From Sphingopyxis sp. (lineage in GTDB: Bacteria > Pseudomonadota > Alphaproteobacteria > Sphingomonadales > Sphingomonadaceae), in contig NZ_JAEULM010000044.1 of the NCBI RefSeq assembly GCF_016793825.1, positions 310,001 to 374,000 of the forward strand: a DNA stretch of 64,000 nucleotides. Reading direction: 5' to 3'. A program made the translations under genes and the position numbers. The notes under the pieces are model-generated. The model did not search any database, was not told the DNA's origin, and was given only the letters and a program-made list of their open reading frames with translations. Of this stretch, positions 1 through 8,038 are shown in pieces (the first letter of the stretch is position 1; each line of letters begins with the position of its first letter).

Positions 1-1344
1 GACATTGGCAAGCGCGCCATAGAGCCCCGCCTTGTGAAAGTGAAACAGCGCGATCGGTGCCAGCGCGAGCTCGACGACGACCCCGGTGATCAGCAACCCC
101 GCCAGCCCGCGCCAAAGACGTCGGACCAGCGCTTCGTCTCGCCGCGCGAGAAAGCTTCGCATCATGGCGCTTTTGTGCAGCGCGACGATCGCGGTCACCG
201 CCGCGAAGCTCAGTTGAAAGCTCGGTCCGACAAGCGCCTCGGGACGCCAGGCCAGCACGAGCAACGCGCCGGCCGCGACCAACCGGAGCGTCAGCGCCTC
301 ACGCCCGAGCAGCAAGGCCACAAGCACCAGCAATGCGGCGATCAGCGAACGCAACGTCGGCACTTCGGCGCCCGCCAGCCATGTATATCCCGCTCCCGCC
401 AGCGCGCCCGCCGCTGCGGCAAGGGGAAGCACATACCCAGCTAGAGCCATACGCCGGCTGAGCGCGAGCAGGCGCATCGCAAGGAGCATCGTGAAACCGA
501 TCACAGCGGTCACGTGCAGCCCGCTGATCGACAGCAGGTGCGCCAGGCCGCTCCGCCGCATTGCGGCTTCGTCTTCTGGAGATATCGCGCCGCGGTCGCC
601 GGTGACAAAGGCCGCGGCGATACCCCCGGGCGAACCGGAAACCTGCTCATGGATATGAACGCTCAGCCGCGCCCGCAGCGGCTGCTGAATCTTCCCTGCA
701 TCCGGTGCGCGTGCGACATCGCCAAGAACCGTGCCGACGGCCCCGATCCCGTCGAACCACGCGCGCTGCGCGAAATCATAGCCGCCGGGCAGGCTCGCAG
801 CCGGCGGCGGCATCAACCGCGCGCGCAACCCGATACGCTCGCCCGGCACGATCGTCAGCCCCGCGTCACCGCGCAGCGTTACGCGCAGCCGCGGCGGAAG
901 GTCGGTCCGCCCGCGCGGCAGGACGATAAGTCTTGTTTCGCCCTTCGCCGGCAACGGATCAACCTGTTCGACCTCGGCCGAAAAGGCCGTGGTGATCGGC
1001 TGCCCTAGCACTGGCGCCGCGACCCAAAGCGAACGCGCCCAGATCAGCAGGACTCCTATCGCCATCGCCGCGCAGCCTACAGCGACCATGCGCCCGATCC
1101 GGCGATCCCAGCCGATCAGCAATGCACCCAAAAACATGCCGCCAAGAAGGAACAGCAATCCGATCCAATAGGCCGGGGTGGGCAACGCGAACCACAGCAC
1201 GATCCCGGTCCCCAGCGCGACCGGCAGCCACAGGCCGATCCGCTCGCGCTCGGCATCGAGTCGTGCCTCGACCGCACCGATAGTCCGACGCAACCGGTAG
1301 GCAACACGCGAACCAATGGAGGTTTGAAGCGGCCTTGTCGCCAT
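1..1344 (-). CDS. comEC: ComEC/Rec2-family DNA uptake channel protein, 3' end outside window
   Basis: The minus-strand frame is open from an ATG at 1344 to the window edge, giving 448 codons without a stop. The start has a short soluble head and several hydrophobic segments, then a DUF4131-like soluble domain. Near residue 270 is the competence-domain signature AHLLSISGLHV, followed by a run of transmembrane helices. ComEC forms the inner-membrane channel that takes in single-stranded DNA during natural transformation. It is divergent from gltX with 46 bp between the starts, an arrangement common in sphingomonads. The C-terminal metallo-beta-lactamase-like domain, if present, lies outside the window. 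Family assignment is firm; function in competence here is inferred. Confidence 0.88.
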   Translation of the reverse strand, partial: MATRPLQTSIGSRVAYRLRRTIGAVEARLDAERERIGLWLPVALGTGIVLWFALPTPAYWIGLLFLLGGMFLGALLIGWDRRIGRMVAVGCAAMAIGVLLIWARSLWVAAPVLGQPITTAFSAEVEQVDPLPAKGETRLIVLPRGRTDLPPRLRVTLRGDAGLTIVPGERIGLRARLMPPPAASLPGGYDFAQRAWFDGIGAVGTVLGDVARAPDAGKIQQPLRARLSVHIHEQVSGSPGGIAAAFVTGDRGAISPEDEAAMRRSGLAHLLSISGLHVTAVIGFTMLLAMRLLALSRRMALAGYVLPLAAAAGALAGAGYTWLAGAEVPTLRSLIAALLVLVALLLGREALTLRLVAAGALLVLAWRPEALVGPSFQLSFAAVTAIVALHKSAMMRSFLARRDEALVRRLWRGLAGLLITGVVVELALAPIALFHFHKAGLYGALANV

Positions 1345-1390
1345 GCTAGGGGCTGCCCCGATCTTGCGTCCCTGAAGGGACGAAACCCTA

Positions 1391-2860
1391 ATGAAAGAGG
1401 CCATAGTGGCAACCGAAACCCCGACCGATTTGGCCGAAGCGACCGGCGCCGCCGTCGTGACGCGCTTTGCCCCCTCGCCGACCGGATACCTGCACATCGG
1501 CGGCGCGCGCACGGCGCTGTTCAACTGGCTGTTCGCGCGCCATCACGGCGGCAAATTCCTGCTCCGGATCGAGGATACCGACCGCGCGCGATCGACCGAC
1601 GCCGCGATCGACGCGATTATCGACGGTATGCAGTGGCTTGACCTCGACTGGGATGGCGAAACCGTATTCCAGTTTGCGCGCGCGCCGCGCCATGCCGAGG
1701 TCGCGCACGAACTGCTTGCAAAGGGGCAGGCCTACCGCTGCTACCTGACACAGGACGAACTGGCTGCGATGCGTGCCGAAGCGCAGGAAAAGCGCATCCC
1801 CTTCCGTGTCCGTAGCCCATGGCGCGACCGCAGCGACGGCGATCGGTCGGTTCCGCACGTCCTCCGCCTTCGCGCGCCGCAGGACGGAGAGGTGACGATC
1901 GCTGATCGCGTCCAGGGCAATGTCACGGTGCAGAACGCCGAACTCGACGATTTCATCCTGCTGCGCAGCGACGGTACGCCGACCTATATGCTCAGCGTCG
2001 TCGTCGACGACAACGACATGGGGATCACCCACGTCATCCGCGGCGACGACCATCTCAACAACGCCTTTCGCCAGCTTGCGCTGATCCGCGCGATGGGATG
2101 GCGCGAACCCGTCTATGCGCATGTCCCGCTGATCCACGGGGCCGATGGAGCGAAGCTGTCGAAACGCCACGGCGCGCTCGGCGTCGACGCCTACCGCGAC
2201 GAGATGGGGTATCTGCCCGAAGCGGTGAACAACTATCTCCTCCGCCTCGGCTGGGGACATGGCGATGCCGAAATCATCAGCCGCGAACAGGCGGTCGAAT
2301 GGTTCGACCTCGACCATGTCGGCCGCTCGCCGTCGCGCTTCGACTTCAAGAAGCTAGAAAACCTCAACGGCCATTATATTCGCGAGGCCGACAACGCGCG
2401 TCTGGCCGGCCTTGTCGCGCCGCGCGTCGAAACGCTTGTTGGCCAGGCGCTGGGCGATGCCGACCGCGACCTGCTGGCGCGCGCGATGGAATCGCTGAAG
2501 CCCCGCGCGAAGACGCTGGGCGAGATTGCCGAGGGTGCGCTTTTCCTGTTCGAAACGACGCCACTGGCAGTGGACGAAAAGGCGGCGCAGGTGCTAAAGG
2601 ATGCGCCGGAGGGAGTGCTCGCCAGCGTCACGGACGCGCTGCGCGGGCTGGGCGACTGGAATACCGAAAATCTGGAAGCCGCGGTTCGCCAAACAAGCGA
2701 GTCGGCCGGCATCGGGCTGGGAAAACTTGCACAGCCTTTGCGCGCTGCGCTGACTGGACGGACGGTATCTCCGGGAATTTTCGACGTCTTGCTGCTGCTT
2801 GGCCGCGACGCGAGCCTGGCGCGACTTGACGCAGCGCACAATTATCCGGCAGGGGCGTAA
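1391..2860 (+). CDS. gltX: Glutamate--tRNA ligase
   Basis: This class I aminoacyl-tRNA synthetase charges tRNA-Glu with glutamate in the cytoplasm. The HIGH motif appears as HIGG at residues 35-38 after the typical [10 protein letters not shown] stretch. The KMSKS equivalent KLSKRHG is near residue 254. Length (489 aa) fits the family, which is about 470. The ATG at 1391 has no good Shine-Dalgarno. A GTG at 1406, preceded by AGAGG, gives an N-terminus closer to homologues and may be the real start. gltA follows after 35 bp. Many alphaproteobacteria carry a second GltX paralogue, so this copy could have altered tRNA preference; the sequence does not decide that. Confidence 0.96.
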   Translation: MKEAIVATETPTDLAEATGAAVVTRFAPSPTGYLHIGGARTALFNWLFARHHGGKFLLRIEDTDRARSTDAAIDAIIDGMQWLDLDWDGETVFQFARAPRHAEVAHELLAKGQAYRCYLTQDELAAMRAEAQEKRIPFRVRSPWRDRSDGDRSVPHVLRLRAPQDGEVTIADRVQGNVTVQNAELDDFILLRSDGTPTYMLSVVVDDNDMGITHVIRGDDHLNNAFRQLALIRAMGWREPVYAHVPLIHGADGAKLSKRHGALGVDAYRDEMGYLPEAVNNYLLRLGWGHGDAEIISREQAVEWFDLDHVGRSPSRFDFKKLENLNGHYIREADNARLAGLVAPRVETLVGQALGDADRDLLARAMESLKPRAKTLGEIAEGALFLFETTPLAVDEKAAQVLKDAPEGVLASVTDALRGLGDWNTENLEAAVRQTSESAGIGLGKLAQPLRAALTGRTVSPGIFDVLLLLGRDASLARLDAAHNYPAGA

Positions 2861-2895
2861 CGCAACGCTTTTCGCCGCCTCTACAGGGGAAGAAT

Positions 2896-4179
2896 ATGAC
2901 AGATACTGCAAAAATCACCCTGGGCGACACCACGGTCGAAAATCCGGTGCTGAAGGGCACGGTCGGCCCCGATGTCGTCGATATCCGCAAATTCTACGCG
3001 CAGACCGGCGCCTTCACTTATGATCCGGGCTTCACCTCGACCGCAAGCTGCGAATCGCAGATCACCTACATCGATGGCGACGAAGGCATATTGCTCCACC
3101 GCGGCTACGCGATCGGCGACCTGGCCGAACATTCCAGCTTCATGGAAACCTGCTATCTGCTGCTGAACGGCGAACTGCCGAACGCGCAGGAACTTGCGGA
3201 TTTCGACAATACGATCACGCGCCACACGATGCTGCACGAACAGCTCGCAACCTTCTACAACGGCTTCCGCCGCGACGCCCATCCGATGGCGGTCATGTGC
3301 GGTGTCGTCGGCGCGCTCAGCGCCTTCTATCACGACTCGACCGAAATCCACGATCCGCACCAGCGGATGATCGCCAGCCACCGCTTGATCGCGAAAATGC
3401 CGACCATTGCGGCGATGGCGTATAAATATTCGGTCGGTCAGCCGTTCGTCTATCCGGACAACAAGCTCAGCTACACGGGCAATTTCCTGCGCATGACCTT
3501 CGGCGTTCCGGCCGAGGAATATGAAGTCGTGCCCGCCGTCGAACGCGCGCTCGACCGCATCTTCATCCTGCACGCCGATCATGAACAGAATGCCTCGACC
3601 TCGACGGTCCGCCTTGCCGGTTCGTCGGGCGCCAATCCCTTCGCCTGCATCGCGGCGGGCATCGCCTGCCTGTGGGGCCCGGCGCATGGCGGCGCGAACG
3701 AGGCGGCGCTCAACATGCTCCGCGAAATCGGCCGTCCGGAACGTATTCCCGAGTATATCGCCCGCGCGAAGGACAAGGACGATCCGTTCCGCCTGATGGG
3801 CTTCGGCCACCGCGTCTACAAGAACTACGACCCGCGCGCGACCGTGATGCAAAAAACGGTCCGCGAGGTGTTCGACGCGCTCAAGGTCAACGACCCGGTC
3901 TTCGAAGTCGCACTCCAGCTCGAGGAAATGGCGCTGAACGACAGCTATTTCGTCGAAAAGAAGCTGTTCCCGAACGTCGATTTCTATTCGGGCGTGATCC
4001 TGTCGGCTATCGGATTCCCGACGACGATGTTCACGGCGCTGTTCGCGCTGGCCCGCACCGTCGGCTGGGTTGCGCAGTGGAACGAAATGATTTCGGACCC
4101 CGCGCAAAAGATCGGCCGCCCGCGCCAGCTTTACACCGGCCCGGCACAGCGCCCCTTCGTTCCTGTCGACAAGCGCTAA
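2896..4179 (+). CDS. gltA: Type II citrate synthase
   Basis: Condenses oxaloacetate and acetyl-CoA to citrate at the entry of the TCA cycle. At 427 aa it matches the hexameric Gram-negative type. The catalytic triad residues fall at H264 ([10 protein letters not shown]), H305 (GFGHRVYKN) and D362 (DFYSG), the same numbering as the E. coli enzyme. A strong AGGGGAAG ribosome binding site precedes the ATG. It follows gltX by 35 bp and ends in a clear bidirectional hairpin terminator shared with the convergent kinase-like gene. Confidence 0.98.
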   Translation: MTDTAKITLGDTTVENPVLKGTVGPDVVDIRKFYAQTGAFTYDPGFTSTASCESQITYIDGDEGILLHRGYAIGDLAEHSSFMETCYLLLNGELPNAQELADFDNTITRHTMLHEQLATFYNGFRRDAHPMAVMCGVVGALSAFYHDSTEIHDPHQRMIASHRLIAKMPTIAAMAYKYSVGQPFVYPDNKLSYTGNFLRMTFGVPAEEYEVVPAVERALDRIFILHADHEQNASTSTVRLAGSSGANPFACIAAGIACLWGPAHGGANEAALNMLREIGRPERIPEYIARAKDKDDPFRLMGFGHRVYKNYDPRATVMQKTVREVFDALKVNDPVFEVALQLEEMALNDSYFVEKKLFPNVDFYSGVILSAIGFPTTMFTALFALARTVGWVAQWNEMISDPAQKIGRPRQLYTGPAQRPFVPVDKR

Positions 4180-4205
4180 ACGGACTGCTTCCGGCAGAAA
4201 ACTGG

Positions 4206-4238
4206 AAACGGCGACGCGGTGCCCCGCGTCGCCGTTTT
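4206..4238. terminator. Bidirectional rho-independent terminator between gltA and the kinase-like gene
   Basis: A perfect 14-bp stem (arms 4206-4219 and 4224-4237, AAACGGCGACGCGG and its complement) has a TGCC loop. It ends in T on the plus strand and begins with A, so it can serve both convergent transcripts. Confidence 0.85.
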
Positions 4239-4254
4239 CGATTCCGTCTGCGCG

Positions 4255-5640
4255 TCAGGCGTCCCGCGCCGGCAGGCTGAGCGTAAACCGCGCTCCCTGT
4301 CCCGGGGCGCTTTCCACGACAAGGTCGCCGTCCATCGCACGCGCCAGGCGCCGGGCGATATAAAGGCCAAGGCCCGAACCGCCGGTATCGGTGCGACCCA
4401 GGCGCTCGAACTTTTCGAAAACCACCGCCTGCTGTTCGCTGGAAATTCCCTGACCCTGATCCGCGACGGTAACCCGTGCCTCGTCGCCTTCGCGATCGAC
4501 CCGGATCCAGATTTGCGAATTTTCCGGTGAATAGCGGATTGCATTGCCCAGCAGGTTCAACAGCACTTGCAACACGCGGCGAAACTCACCCGTCGCGGGC
4601 ATCTTGTCGTCTGTACGGGGGGCATCGATGCGAATCCCCTTCTCTTCCGCCTTCATGCCGAGAAGGCCGACCGCACGGCGCGCCAGATCGCCAAGGTCGA
4701 TTTCGTCCGCCGCCGCCTTGAATCCGGGCTTTTCGATATTCTGCAGGTCGGCCAGATCATCGACCAGCCCCAGAAGGTGGCGCCCCGCATGCGCGATATC
4801 GCCGGCATAGCGGGCATAGTCGGCCCGGATCGGACCGTCGAACTGCCCGGAAATCGTCTCTGCCGTCGCGATGATCCGGCTCAGCGGACCGCGAAGCGCG
4901 CCATCGATGCGCCGTCCGAATTGCGGATCCGACAGCGGCAGCGATCCGAACGCGGGATCGACGGGCGCCGCATTGTCCGGCGCCGCACTCGCCTCCGGAT
5001 CGGCTCCGGCTCCTGCGGTTCCACGAAAGCCGGTAAAACGCCCCGTCGCGTCGAACAGAGGTTCACCGGTCAGGGTCATCGCAATGCGGCGATCGCCGCT
5101 ATCGGCGCGAACCTTCTGTCCCTCGAAGGCCGATTGGCGCGCCAGCGCGCGCAGCACGGGAAAGCGCCCGTCCTCGTCCGGCTGCAATTCGAACAGCTCG
5201 GACAGGGATCGCGCTTCCCAATCGTCCGGCGCATAGGGCGCACCCGCACCTTCGCGAAGCGCAACCATGCGCAATTGCTGGTCGCATTCCCAGCTCCAGC
5301 TATCGGGTCGCGCCGTCAGGTCGCCCATCGCCGGCATCTGCGACTGCACCGTCGGGCGTGTGCGCCAGTCACTGATCTCGAGGCTTGCCCCTTCCTCGTC
5401 GGGAATGATGCGGACCAGAGCGTGAATGTCGCTATGATCATCGGCGGCATAAAGTGGCCGTGAAATGTCGCGCTGCAATCGCTGGGCAAGCGCGACGAGC
5501 CGCGCCAGATGGGGCAGTGCCAGCGGTTTGCCGACCCCGGCCCCGGCGCGCTGCTGCAACCGCAACAGCGGTGCGTCGGCGCTGACCAGCACTCCGGCCC
5601 GATCAAGGCGTCCATGGATGATCCGGTCACTCATCGCCAT
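4255..5640 (-). CDS. Histidine-kinase-like protein lacking the phospho-acceptor histidine
   Basis: This 461-aa cytoplasmic protein has no obvious transmembrane segment. Residues 110-210 look PAS-like. A degenerate dimerisation helix follows at about 240-300, then a well-kept HATPase_c domain at about 350-458. The ATPase domain shows the N box (LLNLLGNAIRY, N367), G1 box (DQGQGIS near 395-400), F box (FEKFERLG) and G2 (GSGLGLYIARR). Where an ordinary kinase has HELRTPL this protein reads GALRGPL at 247-253, so the usual phosphorylated His is Gly. It may bind ATP and signal allosterically, or be a pseudokinase. It overlaps the upstream gene by 14 bp; a second in-frame ATG at 5634 reduces this to 8. 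Expression is therefore likely coupled. Confidence 0.8.
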   Translation of the reverse strand: MAMSDRIIHGRLDRAGVLVSADAPLLRLQQRAGAGVGKPLALPHLARLVALAQRLQRDISRPLYAADDHSDIHALVRIIPDEEGASLEISDWRTRPTVQSQMPAMGDLTARPDSWSWECDQQLRMVALREGAGAPYAPDDWEARSLSELFELQPDEDGRFPVLRALARQSAFEGQKVRADSGDRRIAMTLTGEPLFDATGRFTGFRGTAGAGADPEASAAPDNAAPVDPAFGSLPLSDPQFGRRIDGALRGPLSRIIATAETISGQFDGPIRADYARYAGDIAHAGRHLLGLVDDLADLQNIEKPGFKAAADEIDLGDLARRAVGLLGMKAEEKGIRIDAPRTDDKMPATGEFRRVLQVLLNLLGNAIRYSPENSQIWIRVDREGDEARVTVADQGQGISSEQQAVVFEKFERLGRTDTGGSGLGLYIARRLARAMDGDLVVESAPGQGARFTLSLPARDA

Positions 5641-6532
5641 CCCCTCCCGCGACGGCGCGCGCCGGCAGCAGCGTCAAAGACGCTTCCAGCGGCCCGATCG
5701 CCGCGCGATCGAGGCGCAGCGGCGCAAGCACCTGCGGCAACGCGGCTGCCTCTGCGCTCAACAGTAACAGCGCGGTGTCGGCGTAGGGCCGCCGGCTTGC
5801 CGCCGCCGCCAGCGCGATAAGTGCGACCCAATCGTGGCGTGAGATCGCAGTGCTTGCCGCATCGACCAGATTGCCTTGCTGGACAAGCTGGTCGTAATAG
5901 ACCTTCGCTGCGCGGTCGATCCCGCGCTTGACTTCATGACGCTCGATCACAAAACGCACCGCTTCACCCAGATCGGCGGCAAGTGCGCTCTCATTGTCCG
6001 GCTGCGCGAGCCGCCAGGCGGAAATGTCCAGCACCAGGCCGCGCAGCAACTCCGCGTCTACATCGGACAATGCCAGGCATGGATTGCCATAGCTGTCGAA
6101 GCGCCTCCGATCGGCGATCTGTAGCGCCAGATAGGCCCGATCGACGTCGGAGGGCGGATCAGGATCGGGGGCTGGCGCATCGACATCCCCCGTTGCCTCG
6201 GCCGACGGTACGGGCGATCCGGCGCGATGCGCCGACAACTCGCGCCAGCGATGCTCCTCCGCGCGCGCAAAGCAGGCGGCCGTGAGCCGGTCGGCGCCGG
6301 GCACGCCGCCCCGCAGCCAATCTCTCCACAGCATTGCCGCGTCGATTTCGCCGCCGAGTTCCGCCGCCACGTCGGCGACGAGGCGGCGCGCGATGCCCAG
6401 CGACAGCGCGCGCTGCTCCTCGGTCAGTCTACCCACTGCCGGTGCGGTCAGAAAGGTCGCCAGCTCGCGCAGGCGCGCCGACAGTGTCGGCGACGGCAGG
6501 TCGATACCGGGCGAGGAGAAAGCGTCAGCCAT
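5627..6532 (-). CDS. Conserved protein of unknown function, partner of the kinase-like gene
   Basis: About 301 aa from the ATG at 6532 (a GTG two codons earlier is also possible). It is largely alpha-helical by composition, Ala/Leu/Arg-rich and without signal peptide or membrane segment. A Pro/Asp-rich linker near residues 110-130 splits it into an N-terminal helical half and a C-terminal half. I do not recognise a catalytic motif or family with confidence. Its 3' end overlaps the His-less kinase, so the two are probably co-translated and may act together. A CtrA-like half-perfect site lies just upstream at 6558-6573. Confidence 0.75.
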   Translation of the reverse strand: MADAFSSPGIDLPSPTLSARLRELATFLTAPAVGRLTEEQRALSLGIARRLVADVAAELGGEIDAAMLWRDWLRGGVPGADRLTAACFARAEEHRWRELSAHRAGSPVPSAEATGDVDAPAPDPDPPSDVDRAYLALQIADRRRFDSYGNPCLALSDVDAELLRGLVLDISAWRLAQPDNESALAADLGEAVRFVIERHEVKRGIDRAAKVYYDQLVQQGNLVDAASTAISRHDWVALIALAAAASRRPYADTALLLLSAEAAALPQVLAPLRLDRAAIGPLEASLTLLPARAVAGGDGDE

Positions 6533-6557
6533 GCACACTCGCGGATAGCAGCATGTC

Positions 6558-6573
6558 GTTAATAGGCGTTAAA
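6558..6573. promoter_or_regulatory. Near-match to a CtrA binding site
   Basis: The plus strand reads GTTAA-N7-TAAA, or equally TTAA-N6-TTAA, about 25 bp upstream of the unknown gene at 6532. The alphaproteobacterial CtrA consensus is TTAA-N7-TTAAC, so spacing or one base is off. Treat as tentative. Confidence 0.3.
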
Positions 6574-6590
6574 CCTTGAAGCGCTTTGTT

Positions 6591-7805
6591 TTAGCGCGGC
6601 TCTGGCCGTCTGGCGAGCCGCAGCCAGAGCAGAATCTGCAACAGCGCCAAAAGCGGCAGGATCGCGAACATCAGGGTCGCAAATCCAAAAATCAGCGCCG
6701 GTGCCAGCATCATCCACGCTTGGTCGGCATCGGGCAGCAGCCAGTGAAAGCGCCTTCGCTCGCCCGAATCTTCATAGAGCGAACGGGCGAGCAGGATCGC
6801 CGCCGCCAGGCACGGCGCCAGTGCGGCCTCGGAGAAGCGCGGCATCAGGTGATCGGGACCGCCCAGCGAAAGCAACCAGGGGTAAAGACCAAGCAGGATC
6901 CAGCCAAAGATGCGGATGACGTCGCGTCCCCGGTCCTGCACCGCGCTTTCCGCCCGAAAGGCCGACAGGAACCGCATCGCCGCGAGGCAAAGCCCGCCAA
7001 GCACGGCAACCAGCGCCCCCGCCGCGGCCAGTCCGCTCGCTGCCAGAAGCGCTACCGATATCCATAAAAGCGCTGTTATATAAGGAAGATAGCGCGCAGT
7101 TTTCGGCGACCGTACCAGCAAGGGGCCCGCCAATCGGACGAGCGGCATCATCACCGCCGATCGCCCAAGCCCCATGCCGCCATATTCGACCTGTTGTAGG
7201 CTCGATTGCTCGATCAACGCGGCGGTCGGCCGATCGGTAACGATCGCGATCTCTCCCTGCTCGAACAGCGCCGGCTCGCAATAGAGCCGGCGCGACCCCG
7301 CCTGAACCGCCAGCCGCAGCAGCGTCAGCATCATGTCCCACTCACCCGGCATCGCAGCCAGTTCGGTCACCATGGGCTCCGATATGCTCGCAAGCCCGCC
7401 CCACCGCCGCGTCGCGTCGATCCGTTCGAATCCTTGCGTCAGCATCGTATCGCCGGTCACTAGGATGGCGGGCGACCCCGGCTTCGCGATCGCCGCATAA
7501 TGCGTTCCGCCCGCGCGCAGACCATCGGCGACGAGGATAATCCGGTCGTCGCCTTCGACCAGCGGGACAAGGTCCGCCGCCGTACGCACCGGCGTCACTT
7601 TCAGCCCCCTGCGCCGGATACGATCGCAGGTCGCCAACAGGTCGGCGGGGACCGCGGCGACGGCGACGGCGACGTGCGTCACGCCGACGTCGGCCAGCCG
7701 CGCCGCCTGCCGCTCGATCAGCGTCTCGCCTGCCACCGTGACAAGCGCCCGCAGACTGCCATCGGGCAGCGTTTCGCTGGCACCGACCAGCGCGATCAGG
7801 GTCAC
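6591..7805 (-). CDS. Membrane protein with nucleotidyltransferase-like N-terminus; possibly degenerate IPC transferase/DIPP synthase-like fusion
   Basis: Chosen start is a GTG at 7805 (404 aa); the frame is open further upstream, but those residues do not look like protein. Residues 1-200 have the order of a GT-A nucleotidyltransferase: LIALVGAS loop, ALVTVAGETLIERQ (compare KPLVEVGGKPLIER), and IILVADGLR near residue 90. Residues 205-290 start with RSAVMMPLVRLAGPLLV and contain hydrophobic helices. Their layout recalls CDP-alcohol phosphatidyltransferase modules, but the obligatory DGxxAR...GxxxDxxxD motif is missing. Further transmembrane helices follow at about 295-315, 325-345 and 365-395. 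Family relation is inference from layout. It is divergent from gyrA. Confidence 0.65.
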   Translation of the reverse strand: MTLIALVGASETLPDGSLRALVTVAGETLIERQAARLADVGVTHVAVAVAAVPADLLATCDRIRRRGLKVTPVRTAADLVPLVEGDDRIILVADGLRAGGTHYAAIAKPGSPAILVTGDTMLTQGFERIDATRRWGGLASISEPMVTELAAMPGEWDMMLTLLRLAVQAGSRRLYCEPALFEQGEIAIVTDRPTAALIEQSSLQQVEYGGMGLGRSAVMMPLVRLAGPLLVRSPKTARYLPYITALLWISVALLAASGLAAAGALVAVLGGLCLAAMRFLSAFRAESAVQDRGRDVIRIFGWILLGLYPWLLSLGGPDHLMPRFSEAALAPCLAAAILLARSLYEDSGERRRFHWLLPDADQAWMMLAPALIFGFATLMFAILPLLALLQILLWLRLARRPEPR

Positions 7806-8038
7806 GGACGCCCCCCGGGCAGGCAATCGATCATGGCGGCGAGCTTTAGGCGCGAAGCCGCAATTGGCAAGCGGCATATCGTGCACCATGACGTCACACA
7901 CAGCCATGCTTGGCGCCGATTTTCGACCGCGCTCGCGATCGCAAAAAATCTCCCGGAAAATCACCGAATCACTGGCATTGCCGGCCCCCATCGGCTAGGC
8001 CAAACCCATCTCCCGAAAGAGCAGAAAAAGGCCGGGCT

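Noticed and set aside
34..1008. Plus-strand open frames of 136 and 164 codons at the left end.
   Set aside because: They lie antisense to comEC, whose minus-strand frame has the competence signature and runs unbroken to the edge.
2881..4107. A 408-codon open frame antisense to gltA.
   Set aside because: gltA has its complete catalytic triad and a ribosome site; the antisense frame is Arg/Asp-rich and lacks motifs.
7910..8038. The N-terminal 43-codon extension of gyrA from a TTG at 7910.
   Set aside because: It is Pro/Arg-rich, is not like GyrA, and lacks a ribosome site; the TTG at 8039 fits homologues.
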